From contig NZ_JBEPSD010000001.1 in the NCBI RefSeq assembly GCF_040548735.1, forward strand, positions 372,001 through 436,000: DNA of 64,000 nucleotides, given 5' to 3'. Origin of the DNA: Rhodanobacter soli (GTDB taxonomy: Bacteria > Pseudomonadota > Gammaproteobacteria > Xanthomonadales > Rhodanobacteraceae). Of this stretch, positions 9,181 to 17,083 are shown one piece after another. The translations under genes were made by a program, and so were the position numbers. The notes beneath the pieces were generated by a model. That model was not told the origin of the DNA and ran no database searches. It saw nothing but the letters and a program-made list of their open reading frames with translations. The first letter of the stretch is position 1; each line of letters begins with the position of its first letter.

Positions 9181-9375
9181 TCAATCCTCGACCGACACCG
9201 CGCCCTTGGTCTCGATCACTTTCTTGCCGCGATAGTAGCCATCCTTGGTGACGTGATGGCGCAGGTGCACTTCGCCACTGGTCGGATCGGTGGACAGCTG
9301 CACGGTCTTCAGCGCGTCGTGCGCACGACGCATGCCGCGGGTGGACGGGGTACGGCGGCTCTTGGCAACTGCCAT
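9181..9375 (-). CDS. rpmF: 50S ribosomal protein L32
   Basis: Structural protein of the large ribosomal subunit. 64 residues, highly basic, starting [20 protein letters not shown], the conserved L32 N-terminus. The cysteine pairs of zinc-binding L32 forms are absent, so this is the zinc-free type. It sits 69 bases downstream of yceD, the universal yceD-rpmF pairing, and presumably shares the promoter at 9967-9995. Confidence 0.97.
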   Translation of the reverse strand: MAVAKSRRTPSTRGMRRAHDALKTVQLSTDPTSGEVHLRHHVTKDGYYRGKKVIETKGAVSVED

Positions 9376-9444
9376 GGTAGTTCTCCAACTGAAACTTGAT
9401 GATCTGTTGCGTCATGACCCGGGTCGGATGATCCGGGTCGGCGG

Positions 9445-9957
9445 TTACTTCTTCAGTTCGCGCAACACCGCGAACGGACTTTCGGAGTGCCCCTCGCCGG
9501 CAGAGTCCGGGTCGTGGCCTGTCACTTCGTCGGGCAGGCTGCTGTCCGGATTGACCGGAATCAGCGGCAGCGCCAACAGCAATTCGTCCTCTATCACATC
9601 CGCCGGATTCAACCGGCCATCCTCGGCCACCAGCAGCGGCTCGCAATCAGGCGGCAAGCCGGCCTCATCGCGTTCCTGCCTGATCAGGCCGAGCCGGGTA
9701 TCCACCGCGACCGGCAGTACAAACGGTTCCAGCGTGCGTTGGCAGACCAGCGTCAGCGAAGCCCGCGCGCGAACGTCGACGTAGCTGATACCCAGTTCGT
9801 CGCGTCCGAAATCCAGCTCGAACTGCAGCAGACCATCGGTACTTGCCAGCATCCCGCACAGGCGGGACATGGTCGCGATGGGTAGCGTTCCCTCGAACGA
9901 ACGCCGCGCCGAGACCATGCGCCAAGCGTCCACGGACTCTGGCAGTGTCACGGACAT
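9445..9957 (-). CDS. yceD: YceD family protein (DUF177, 23S rRNA accumulation factor)
   Basis: Small acidic protein encoded immediately before rpmF in most bacteria; family members are reported to affect 23S rRNA accumulation. 170 residues. The recognisable features are LTLVCQRTLEPFVLPV, the family's conserved cysteine segment (usually C-x-R-C, here with a single C), and the acidic GRLNPADVIEDELLLALPLIP stretch. First gene after a good sigma70 promoter, divergent from the gene at 10062. Confidence 0.92.
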   Translation of the reverse strand: MSVTLPESVDAWRMVSARRSFEGTLPIATMSRLCGMLASTDGLLQFELDFGRDELGISYVDVRARASLTLVCQRTLEPFVLPVAVDTRLGLIRQERDEAGLPPDCEPLLVAEDGRLNPADVIEDELLLALPLIPVNPDSSLPDEVTGHDPDSAGEGHSESPFAVLRELKK

Positions 9958-9966
9958 AATCGCGAA

Positions 9967-9995
9967 ATGTTAGGTTCGAAGCCGTCCGAAGTCAA
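9967..9995 (-). promoter_or_regulatory. Sigma70-type promoter for yceD-rpmF-fab operon
   Basis: On the minus strand, TTGACT (9990-9995) and TAACAT (9967-9972) are separated by exactly 17 bp. The predicted start of transcription is near 9960, which would leave almost no leader before the yceD ATG at 9957. Either yceD is translated from a very short leader or its true start lies slightly downstream. Confidence 0.65.
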
Positions 9996-10061
9996 CTGGC
10001 ATGGCGCCGGAACGGCCCTGCACCGCCCCGGCAGCCGCTTATTTTGCCTGATCCGGCCCCG

Positions 10062-10559
10062 ATGCGGCAGACTGAATCTCCCTGCCGCCTGAGCCACTAC
10101 CCCTTGAACTCTTATCTGACGCTCGGTGCCGCTGCGTTGCTGGGGCTGCTGATCGCCCTGGTGGGCGCGGCCCTGCTGTTGCGCCGGCGCCAGACACTGC
10201 GCGGCAGCAGCCTCAAGACCCTGCTCGACCTGGCCGACCGGCTGGAAACCGACCTGAAGACCTGCCGCAGCCGCCTGCAGCAGGCGCATGCGGTGATGTC
10301 GCTCAATCCCGACCTTCCCGCCGCCAGCGAACAGGACGCCCAACACGCGATCGACGCCGGCCTGCGCGCGCTGTTGCAACAGCGCCTGTGGATCCGCGAC
10401 CGCTCGCCGAACGCCAGTCAGCACGAACTGGACGAGGCTGCCGCGTCGATGCGCAGCGCCCGCGACCGCCTGCAACCCTTGTTGAAGGCCCTCGACCAGG
10501 CCCAGACCGACCTGAACAGCGCGATGCGCGAACATATCCGGCGCGAGTCGGACACATGA
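10062..10559 (+). CDS. Small single-pass membrane protein, function unknown
   Basis: About 165 residues. One hydrophobic segment (LTLGAAALLGLLIALVGAALLL) is followed by RRR and then a soluble, helical, heptad-like tail rich in Leu, Ala, Gln and Arg. That suggests an inner-membrane anchor with a cytoplasmic coiled coil. The start is uncertain: ATG 10062, TTG 10044 and a TTG just before the membrane segment are all possible, and none has a strong ribosome site. It overlaps the maf gene by four bases (ATGA), so the two are co-translated. I do not recognise a family. Confidence 0.75.
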   Translation: MRQTESPCRLSHYPLNSYLTLGAAALLGLLIALVGAALLLRRRQTLRGSSLKTLLDLADRLETDLKTCRSRLQQAHAVMSLNPDLPAASEQDAQHAIDAGLRALLQQRLWIRDRSPNASQHELDEAAASMRSARDRLQPLLKALDQAQTDLNSAMREHIRRESDT

Positions 10560-11152
10560 TCCCGACCCGTCAACCGCCACGCATCGTGCTGGGTTCGACA
10601 TCGCGCTACCGCGCCGAGCTGCTGCGCCGGCTGCTCGCGGACTTCGACCAAACCGCACCCGGCACCGACGAAACCCCCTTGCCGGACGAAGCACCCGCGG
10701 CGCGCGCCCTGCGCCTGGCGATCGCCAAGGCCGCAGCGGTCGCGCGCGACTATCCGGGCGCCCTGGTGATCGGCTCCGACCAGGTCGCCGAGCTCGACGG
10801 CCTGATCCTCGACAAGCCCGGCACCGCCGAACGTGCTCGCGCCCAGCTCGCCGCCGGTTCCGGCCGCGAGGTGCACTTCCATACCGCGCTGTGCCTGCTC
10901 GATACGCGCGATGGCCGTCGGCATACCCATGTCGACCACACCCGCGTGCGCTTCCGCACGCTGGACGCGGCGGAAATCGCCCGCTATGTGGAACGCGAAC
11001 AGCCGCTGGACTGCGCCGGCAGCTTCAAGTGCGAAGGTCTCGGCATCAGCCTGTTCGAGGCGATCGACAACTCCGACCCCAGCGCACTGATCGGCCTGCC
11101 GCTGATCGCCCTGGCGCGGCTGTTGCGCGAAGCAGGCATCGCCCTGCCCTAG
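10556..11152 (+). CDS. yceF: Maf-family nucleotide pyrophosphatase (YceF type, m7GTP-specific)
   Basis: House-cleaning pyrophosphatase; YceF-type Maf proteins hydrolyse m7GTP. 198 residues. Maf signatures are LGSTSRYRAELLRRL, VDET-equivalent GTDETPLPDE, IGSDQV, and the YceF-like CAGSFKCEGLGISLFE and DPSALIGLPLIAL. Close to the yceD-rpmF pair but divergent, which still reflects the conserved yceF/yceD neighbourhood. ATGA overlap with the preceding membrane protein. Confidence 0.93.
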   Translation: MIPTRQPPRIVLGSTSRYRAELLRRLLADFDQTAPGTDETPLPDEAPAARALRLAIAKAAAVARDYPGALVIGSDQVAELDGLILDKPGTAERARAQLAAGSGREVHFHTALCLLDTRDGRRHTHVDHTRVRFRTLDAAEIARYVEREQPLDCAGSFKCEGLGISLFEAIDNSDPSALIGLPLIALARLLREAGIALP

Positions 11153-11209
11153 CAAAGCGGCAGTTACACTGCCCCTCGGTCTCACCTTGCCAGCGAAGAA
11201 CCCGCATCC

Positions 11210-12151
11210 ATGTCCGCCATCACCCAGCCCCACGACGAACCGCTGCAGCAGCGACTGGATGCCGCGATGGCCCAGGTCAACCGCGTGCTGCTGGGCAAGC
11301 CGCGCCAGGTGAAGCTCGCCTTCACCTGCCTGATCGCCGGCGGCCACCTGCTGCTGGAAGACGTACCCGGCGTGGGCAAGACCACCCTGGCGCATGCGCT
11401 GGCGGCCACCTTCGCGCTGGAGTTCCAGCGCGTGCAGTTCACCAGCGACCTGCTGCCGTCGGACATCATCGGGGTCAGCGTGTACGAGCGCGAGACCGGC
11501 CAGTTCCGCTTCCACCCCGGCCCGATCTTCACCGGCCTGCTGCTGGCCGACGAGATCAACCGCGCCAGCCCGAAGACGCAAAGCGCGCTGCTGGAGGCGA
11601 TGGCCGAAGGCCAGGTCACCGTGGACGGCCAGACGCATGCGCTGGCGCAGCCGTTCTTCGTGGTCGCCACGCAGAATCCGCTGGATCTCAACGGCACCTT
11701 CCCGTTGCCCGACTCGCAGCTCGACCGCTTCATGCTGCGGCTGTCCCTGGACTACCCGGATGCCGCGGCCGAGCGCGCCCTGCTCACCGGCAGCGACCGT
11801 CGCGACCTGCTGGCCCAGCTGATGCCGCAACTCGATGGCGCGGCGTTGCTTGCGCTGCACCGGCAGGCGCAGGCGATCACCGCCAGCACCGCCCTGCTCG
11901 ACTACCTGCAGGCCCTGCTCGCCGCCAGCCGGCGCCACGCCGACATCCGCGTGGGCTTGTCGCCGCGCGCCGGCCTGGCGCTGCTCGCCGCGGCGCGCGC
12001 GTGGGCGCTGCTCAGCGGCCGCGGCCACGTGCTGCCGGAAGACATCCAGGCGCTGTTCGTGCCGCTGGCCGCGCACCGCCTGCTGCCTGCGCGCGGTGCC
12101 AACGGCGACACGCTGGCGCGGCAGCTGCTGGCCGAGGTGGCGGTGGATTGA
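11210..12151 (+). CDS. MoxR-family AAA+ ATPase
   Basis: Chaperone-like AAA+ ATPase. 313 residues. Walker A DVPGVGKTT (about 51-59), Walker B LLADEINRA, sensor region VVATQNPLDLNGTFPLPDSQLDRF, and an arginine-finger region near the C-terminus. It is the first gene of a MoxR-DUF58-transglutaminase unit; its stop overlaps the next start (TGATG). Its presumed job is assembly or activation of partner proteins encoded next to it. The exact client is unknown. Confidence 0.93.
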   Translation: MSAITQPHDEPLQQRLDAAMAQVNRVLLGKPRQVKLAFTCLIAGGHLLLEDVPGVGKTTLAHALAATFALEFQRVQFTSDLLPSDIIGVSVYERETGQFRFHPGPIFTGLLLADEINRASPKTQSALLEAMAEGQVTVDGQTHALAQPFFVVATQNPLDLNGTFPLPDSQLDRFMLRLSLDYPDAAAERALLTGSDRRDLLAQLMPQLDGAALLALHRQAQAITASTALLDYLQALLAASRRHADIRVGLSPRAGLALLAAARAWALLSGRGHVLPEDIQALFVPLAAHRLLPARGANGDTLARQLLAEVAVD

Positions 12152-13104
12152 TGCGCGATCTGCTGCAGCGCCTGCAACGATGGGCCGAACGCCGGCTGCC
12201 CGCACTCACCCGCTACCGCCGCCCGGAAAGCCTGCCGATCGAACTGCATCGTCGGCGCATCTACATCGTGCCGACCGGCTTCGGCCTCGGCTTCTCCGTC
12301 CTGCTGCTGGTGATGCTGGTGGGCGCGCTGAACTATGCCAACAACGCCGCCCTGCTGCTCACCTGCCTGCTCGGTGCGGCCAGCGCCGCCAGCATGCTGG
12401 TGGCGTTCCGCAGCCTCGACGGTTTGCGCCTGGGCCACATCCGCGCCGGCCATGCGGTCGCCGGCCAGCCCCTCGAACTCACCCTGACGTTCGACTCCGG
12501 CCGCCCACGCAACGCCATCCGCGTCGACCTCGATGACCGCACCATCGCCTTCGCGCTGAATGGCCGCGCCAGCACCCACGTGAAGCTGGCCCTGCCTACC
12601 GCGCAGCGCGGCTGGCAGCCGCTGCCGCGCCTGCGGGTGTGGACCAGCTGGCCGCTGGGCCTGTTCCGCGCATGGAGCTGGCTGCATCCCGAGCAGTCGG
12701 TACTGGTATGGCCGCGCGCGGAAACCGCCGGGCCGCAGCCGCACGCTCCCGCCGACGACGCCCGCCACATGCGCCTGCATCGCGGCGACGAACTGGCCGC
12801 ACTGCGCGACTACCGCGCCGGCGACCCGCAACGACATATCGCCTGGAAAGCCAGCGCCCGCCACGAGAACCTGCTGGTGAAGGATTTCGAGCAGCCGCAA
12901 AGCCGTCCGCAATGGCAGCTGGACTGGCGCCGGCTGGGCGGACTGGACAACGAGGCGCGCATCGCCCGGCTGGCGCGCTGGTTGAACGAGGCGCAGGCCC
13001 AGCGTGGCCATTACAGCCTGTGGCTGCCCGGCAACGAAATTCCCGGCGGCAGCGGGCCGCTGCACTACGCGCATTGCATGAGCGCGCTGGCGCAGCTGCC
13101 ATGA
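12151..13104 (+). CDS. DUF58 domain-containing membrane protein
   Basis: About 317 residues. Two adjacent hydrophobic segments (FGLGFSVLLLVMLVGAL and ALLLTCLLGAASAASMLVAF) are followed by a soluble domain with the DUF58 core RLHRGDELAALRDYRAGDPQRHIAWKASAR, split here as RGDELAALRDYRAGDPQR and IAWKASAR, then LLVKDFEQ. Linked to MoxR and TgpA by overlapping codons on both sides, so the three are made in fixed proportion. Members may resemble von Willebrand domains that bind MoxR partners; the role is not established. Confidence 0.92.
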   Translation: MRDLLQRLQRWAERRLPALTRYRRPESLPIELHRRRIYIVPTGFGLGFSVLLLVMLVGALNYANNAALLLTCLLGAASAASMLVAFRSLDGLRLGHIRAGHAVAGQPLELTLTFDSGRPRNAIRVDLDDRTIAFALNGRASTHVKLALPTAQRGWQPLPRLRVWTSWPLGLFRAWSWLHPEQSVLVWPRAETAGPQPHAPADDARHMRLHRGDELAALRDYRAGDPQRHIAWKASARHENLLVKDFEQPQSRPQWQLDWRRLGGLDNEARIARLARWLNEAQAQRGHYSLWLPGNEIPGGSGPLHYAHCMSALAQLP

Positions 13105-15080
13105 CGTCGCCACCGGCCAGACTGCCGCGCGAACGGCCGATCGACGCCCGCGCGTTCGACCTGCTCAGTCTGACCATGGCGCTGGTGCTGGGCCTGCATT
13201 CGCCGCACCTGCCGTGGTGGCTCGGCGGCGCGCTGGCGCTGATCCTCGGCTGGCGCTGGTGGCAGCGACGGCGCCAGGCCGGCCGGGTGCCGCGCTGGCT
13301 CAAGCTGCCGTTGCTGGTCCTGCTGACGCTGGCGGTGATCGTGCAGTACGGCAACATCTTCGGCCGTGAGCCCGGGACGGCGCTGGCGGTCGGCCTGCTG
13401 ATCCTGAAGCTGCTGGAAACCGAGACGGCGCGCGACGTGCGCGTGGGCATCAGCTTCGCCTGCTTCGCGCTGATGGCCGCGCTGCTGTTCGACCAGGGCC
13501 TGATCGCCACCGTGGTGGTGGCGTTGGGCCTGCTGCCGGCGCTGGCCACCTTGCGCGCGCTGGAACCGGGGCAGTTGCCGAGCAGCCTGCCGCGCGCCTT
13601 GCTGCCCGGCCTGGCGCTGTCGGCGGCGGCCTTGCCGCTGGCCCTGCTGGCCTTCCTGCTGGTGCCGCGACTGAGCTCGCCGTTGTGGGGCGCGCCGTCG
13701 CAGGACCAAGCACGCACCGGCCTCGGCGACAGCATGACGCCGGGCAATTTCACCGACCTGCTCACCGACGATCATCCGGCGATGCGGGTCAGTTTCGACG
13801 GTGCGCCGCCGCCACCGGACCGGCGCTATTTCCGCGCCTACGTAATGTGGAATTTCGACGGCCGCAGCTGGCGCCAGCTCGATCCGCGATACGCCCCGCC
13901 ACGGCAGCCGGCGCCGCTCGAGGTCGCCAGCTCGATCCGCTACCAGATCAGCCTGCAACCCACCCGGCGACGCGTGCTGCCGATGCTGGACGTGCCGCTG
14001 CAGGCGCCGGCGCAGGCCACCCTGCAAGCCGACCACGAGGTGATGGCCGACAAGCCGGTCAACGACCAGCTCAACTACGCCGCGCGCTCGGCGCTGCAGT
14101 ACCGGCTGCAACCCAGCCTGGACGAGCGCTCGCGCCGCCTCGGCCTGCGCCTGCCGGCGGATTTCAATCCGCGCACGCACGCACTAGCCGCGCAATGGCG
14201 GCAGCGTTACGGCGGCGACGATGCCGCGATCGTGCAGGCCGCGCTGGGCCTGTTCCACGACGGCGGCTTCCGCTACACGCTGGCGCCGGCCCCGCTGGGA
14301 CGCGACTCGGTGGATGACTTCCTGTTCGACACCCACGAAGGTTTCTGCGAGCACTATTCGTCGGCGTTCACCGTGCTGATGCGCGCGGCCGGCATCCCGG
14401 CACGGGTGGTCACCGGCTACCAGGGCGGCTACTGGAACAAGTACGGCAACTACCTGCTGGTGCGCTATTCCGACGCGCATGCGTGGAGCGAGGTCTGGCT
14501 GGCCGGGCGCGGCTGGGTGCGCGTCGATCCCACCGGCGCGGTACGCCCGGAGCGCGTTTCGCTGGGCGCGGCCGCGGCCGCCGGCGACCAGTTGTCCTGG
14601 TACCGCAACGACTGGCTGCAGGGCCTGCGCAATCGCTGGGACATCGTCAACCGCTGGTGGGACCAAGGCGTTATCGGCTTTGATGCGCTACGCCAGCGCG
14701 GCCTGCTGACACCGTTCGGCATCCGCGATGCCGACACGGCGACGCTCGGCGTGCTGCTGGCGATCAGCAGCGTGCTGTTCATCGCGATCGGGCTGGCGTG
14801 GGCATTGTTGCGGCGGCAGCCGCGCGACCCGTTGCGCGGCGCGCTGCGCGAGCTGGAGCGGAAGCTGGCGCGCAAGGGCATTGCGCGCCGCCCCGCCGAA
14901 GGCCCGCAGCATTACCTGAGCCGCGCCGCCCGTGCGCTGCCAGGCCAACGCGATGAACTGGCAAGCCTGATGAGGAGTTACCTGGAACTGCGTTATGCCC
15001 ATGACGAACCGCCGACTGAACCATTGCGCGCGTTCCTGCACGCCGTGCGGGATTTCCGTATCGTCAACGTGGTCAAATAA
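13101..15080 (+). CDS. tgpA: Transglutaminase-like membrane protein (TgpA, DUF3488/DUF4129)
   Basis: 659 residues. An N-terminal half with several membrane helices (DUF3488) is followed by a periplasmic transglutaminase core. The Cys-His-Asp triad is visible in EGFCEHYSSAF, SDAHAWSEVWLAGRGWVRVDPTGA. Another membrane helix (LLAISSVLFIAIGLAWALL) and a DUF4129-type cytoplasmic tail follow. Related TgpA of Pseudomonas is essential, with an unclear cell-envelope role. The ATG overlaps the DUF58 stop as ATGA, which fixes the start. Confidence 0.93.
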   Translation: MTSPPARLPRERPIDARAFDLLSLTMALVLGLHSPHLPWWLGGALALILGWRWWQRRRQAGRVPRWLKLPLLVLLTLAVIVQYGNIFGREPGTALAVGLLILKLLETETARDVRVGISFACFALMAALLFDQGLIATVVVALGLLPALATLRALEPGQLPSSLPRALLPGLALSAAALPLALLAFLLVPRLSSPLWGAPSQDQARTGLGDSMTPGNFTDLLTDDHPAMRVSFDGAPPPPDRRYFRAYVMWNFDGRSWRQLDPRYAPPRQPAPLEVASSIRYQISLQPTRRRVLPMLDVPLQAPAQATLQADHEVMADKPVNDQLNYAARSALQYRLQPSLDERSRRLGLRLPADFNPRTHALAAQWRQRYGGDDAAIVQAALGLFHDGGFRYTLAPAPLGRDSVDDFLFDTHEGFCEHYSSAFTVLMRAAGIPARVVTGYQGGYWNKYGNYLLVRYSDAHAWSEVWLAGRGWVRVDPTGAVRPERVSLGAAAAAGDQLSWYRNDWLQGLRNRWDIVNRWWDQGVIGFDALRQRGLLTPFGIRDADTATLGVLLAISSVLFIAIGLAWALLRRQPRDPLRGALRELERKLARKGIARRPAEGPQHYLSRAARALPGQRDELASLMRSYLELRYAHDEPPTEPLRAFLHAVRDFRIVNVVK

Positions 15081-15128
15081 GAGCCGACACGACGGCGCAG
15101 GCCGTCGCCCATGTATGGAGAAATCCCC

Positions 15129-15716
15129 ATGTCCCTGTACCGCCCATTGACCCTCGCCGCCGCGCTCGCCCTGTTGGCCGGGTGCGCGACGATTCCGAAA
15201 CCGCTGGAAGGCACCTACACCGACGTCTCCACCGCCAGCGCCCAGCAAGGCGGTGCGGGCGGTACCCGCGTCCGCTGGGGTGGCGAGATCATCAAGACCG
15301 AACCGGGTCCGCAGCAGACTTGCTTCTACCTGCTGTCGCGCCCGCTGGACAGCCAGGCGCGCCCGAAAGCCGGCAACACCGGCGAGAACCTGGGCCGCTT
15401 CGTCGCCTGCCGTGACGGCTTCTACGATCCGGAAGTGTTCGTGCGCGGCCGCGAGCTGACCGTCACCGGCACGCTGCACGGCACGGTGTCGCAGAAGGTG
15501 GGCGAGTTCGACTACGCCTATCCGCGCGTGGAGGCCGACGTGGTCTACCTGTGGCCGAAGCGCCCGATCATGGTGAATTACCCGCCGGGCTTCTATGACC
15601 CGTTCTGGGGTCCGGGCTTCGGCCCGTACTGGGGCGGCTATCCTTACTACGGCGGCTACTATCCGCGCCGCGTGATCGTGGTGCGGCCGCCTCCGCCGCC
15701 CCCGCCGAAGAAGTAA
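15129..15716 (+). CDS. Slp-family outer-membrane lipoprotein
   Basis: 195 residues. A lipoprotein signal with lipobox LLAGC (Cys at about 19) is followed by the Slp-like domain (CFYLLSRPLDSQARPK, GRFVACRDGFYDPEVFVRGRELTV split around the core, and GTVSQKVGEFDYAYPRVE). The C-terminal tail is rich in Gly, Tyr and Pro and ends PPPPPPPKK, as in other members. Slp is starvation-inducible in E. coli. ATG 15129 has GGAG eight bases upstream. The gene ends in a strong terminator. Confidence 0.9.
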   Translation: MSLYRPLTLAAALALLAGCATIPKPLEGTYTDVSTASAQQGGAGGTRVRWGGEIIKTEPGPQQTCFYLLSRPLDSQARPKAGNTGENLGRFVACRDGFYDPEVFVRGRELTVTGTLHGTVSQKVGEFDYAYPRVEADVVYLWPKRPIMVNYPPGFYDPFWGPGFGPYWGGYPYYGGYYPRRVIVVRPPPPPPPKK

Positions 15717-15717
15717 G

Positions 15718-15760
15718 CGCATATGAAAACGCCGGCTCGAAGCCGGCGTTTTCATATGCG
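15718..15760. terminator. Bidirectional terminator with 20-bp perfect inverted repeat
   Basis: The arms at 15718-15737 and 15741-15760 are exact reverse complements of 20 bases separated by a 3-nt loop. The GC-rich core (GCCGGCT/AGCCGGC) is flanked by AAAA on the left and TTTT on the right, so it can terminate the lipoprotein gene on the plus strand and the HIT gene on the minus strand. Confidence 0.9.
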
Positions 15761-15779
15761 GGATGCGGCGCCGGCGTGC

Positions 15780-16124
15780 TCAGCCCGGCGGCCAGTGCAT
15801 GCGGCGCCCCGCCAGCAGGTGCACGTGCAGGTGGTAGACGGTCTGCCCGCCATCCTCGTTGGTGTTGATCACCGTGCGGTAACCCTGCTCGGCAAAACCT
15901 TCCTGCTTCGCGTACGCCGCCGTGGCCAGCAGCAACTTGCCGAGCAGCTCGGCGTCACCCACCGTCGCGTCGTTGAGCGTGGCCAGCGGCCGCTTCGGAA
16001 TGAACAGCACATGCACCGGCGCCTGCGGATTCAGGTCGCGGAACGCCAGCACCTCGTCGTCCTCGTAGACGATGTCGGCCGGAATCTCGCGGCGGACAAT
16101 CTTGCTGAAAATCGTGTCGCTCAT
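15780..16124 (-). CDS. hinT: HIT-family nucleotide-binding protein (HinT type)
   Basis: Purine nucleoside phosphoramidase-type protein. 114 residues from ATG 16124 (MSDTIFSKIVRREIPADIVY). The histidine triad HLHVHLLAGR is near the C-terminus and DLNPQAPVHVLFIPKR is typical of the HINT branch. Upstream open frame is ignored because HinT proteins start here. It is last in the minus-strand group recR-HIT and faces the bidirectional terminator. Confidence 0.94.
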   Translation of the reverse strand: MSDTIFSKIVRREIPADIVYEDDEVLAFRDLNPQAPVHVLFIPKRPLATLNDATVGDAELLGKLLLATAAYAKQEGFAEQGYRTVINTNEDGGQTVYHLHVHLLAGRRMHWPPG

Positions 16125-16146
16125 GATCGGTTTCCTGAAGGATGGC

Positions 16147-16746
16147 TCAATCGAGCAGTTGCCGCCCGCCGAACGCATGCGCCAGCGTGCTGCGGTCGAC
16201 GTATTCCAGTTCACCGCCCAGCGGCACGCCGTGCGCCAGCCGGGTCGGCCGCACGCCGCCGGCGCGGGCCAGCTGGGCCAGGTAATGCGCGGTGGCCTCG
16301 CCTTCCACGGTGGGATTGGTAGCGATGATCAGCTCCTCGATCTCGCCCTCGCCCAGGCGCTGGGTCAGTTGCGCCAGTCCCAGTTCTTCCGGGCCCAGCC
16401 CATCCAATGGCGACAATCGGCCCATCAGCACGAAGTACTGGCCGCGGTAGCCGGTGGCCTGTTCGATCGCCGCCAGGTCGGTGGGCGACTCCACCACGCA
16501 CAGCACCTGGCGGTCGCGGCTGGAGCTGGAACACAGCGAACACAGCGGCTCCTCGCTGAAGTTGCGGCAGCGCTCGCAATGGCCGATACGCCGCATCGCC
16601 TGCTCCATCACCGCGGCCAGCTTCAGGCCGCGCTCGCGCTCGCGCTCCAGCAGATGGAAGGCCATCCGCTGCGCACTCTTGCCGCCCACGCCGGGCAGGC
16701 AGCGCAGGGCTTCGATCAGGTCGGCGAGGAGGGGGGAACCGCTCAT
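16147..16746 (-). CDS. recR: Recombination protein RecR
   Basis: Works with RecF and RecO to load RecA on gapped DNA. 199 residues. Helix-hairpin-helix [15 protein letters not shown]4 zinc finger at Cys57, Cys60, Cys69 and Cys72, and a Toprim domain beginning [15 protein letters not shown]. The C-terminus has the usual [15 protein letters not shown]-like Walker region, here [15 protein letters not shown]. Thirteen bases downstream of ybaB, part of the conserved dnaX-ybaB-recR group. Confidence 0.96.
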   Translation of the reverse strand: MSGSPLLADLIEALRCLPGVGGKSAQRMAFHLLERERERGLKLAAVMEQAMRRIGHCERCRNFSEEPLCSLCSSSSRDRQVLCVVESPTDLAAIEQATGYRGQYFVLMGRLSPLDGLGPEELGLAQLTQRLGEGEIEELIIATNPTVEGEATAHYLAQLARAGGVRPTRLAHGVPLGGELEYVDRSTLAHAFGGRQLLD

Positions 16747-16759
16747 TCGATGCCGAGCC

Positions 16760-17083
16760 TCAGAACGGCATCTTGAAGCCGGCCGGCAGGTTCATCCCGG
16801 CGGTGACGCCGCCGAGCTTGTTCTTGCTGACTTCGGCCACCTTGTTCACCGCGTCGTTGATCGCGGCGGCGACCAGGTCCTCGGCCATCTCGGGATCGTC
16901 GGCAAACGTCTGCCGGTCGATCTGCACGCGACGCACCTCGTGCGCACCGGTCATCACCACGCTGACCAGGCCGCCACCGGCGCTGCCGGTGACTTCGAGT
17001 TTCGCGATTTCCTCCTGCGCACGCTTCATGTCTTCCTGCATGCGCTGCGCCTGCTGCATCAGCTGGCCGATCTGTCCTCTCAT
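16760..17083 (-). CDS. ybaB: YbaB/EbfC family nucleoid-associated protein
   Basis: Small DNA-binding protein, 107 residues. It opens [20 protein letters not shown], a long amphipathic helix. A conserved core with [20 protein letters not shown] follows, and it ends [10 protein letters not shown]. The ATG at 17083 overlaps the dnaX stop (TGATG); a GTG one codon earlier is possible. It lies between dnaX and recR as in most bacteria. Confidence 0.95.
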   Translation of the reverse strand: MRGQIGQLMQQAQRMQEDMKRAQEEIAKLEVTGSAGGGLVSVVMTGAHEVRRVQIDRQTFADDPEMAEDLVAAAINDAVNKVAEVSKNKLGGVTAGMNLPAGFKMPF

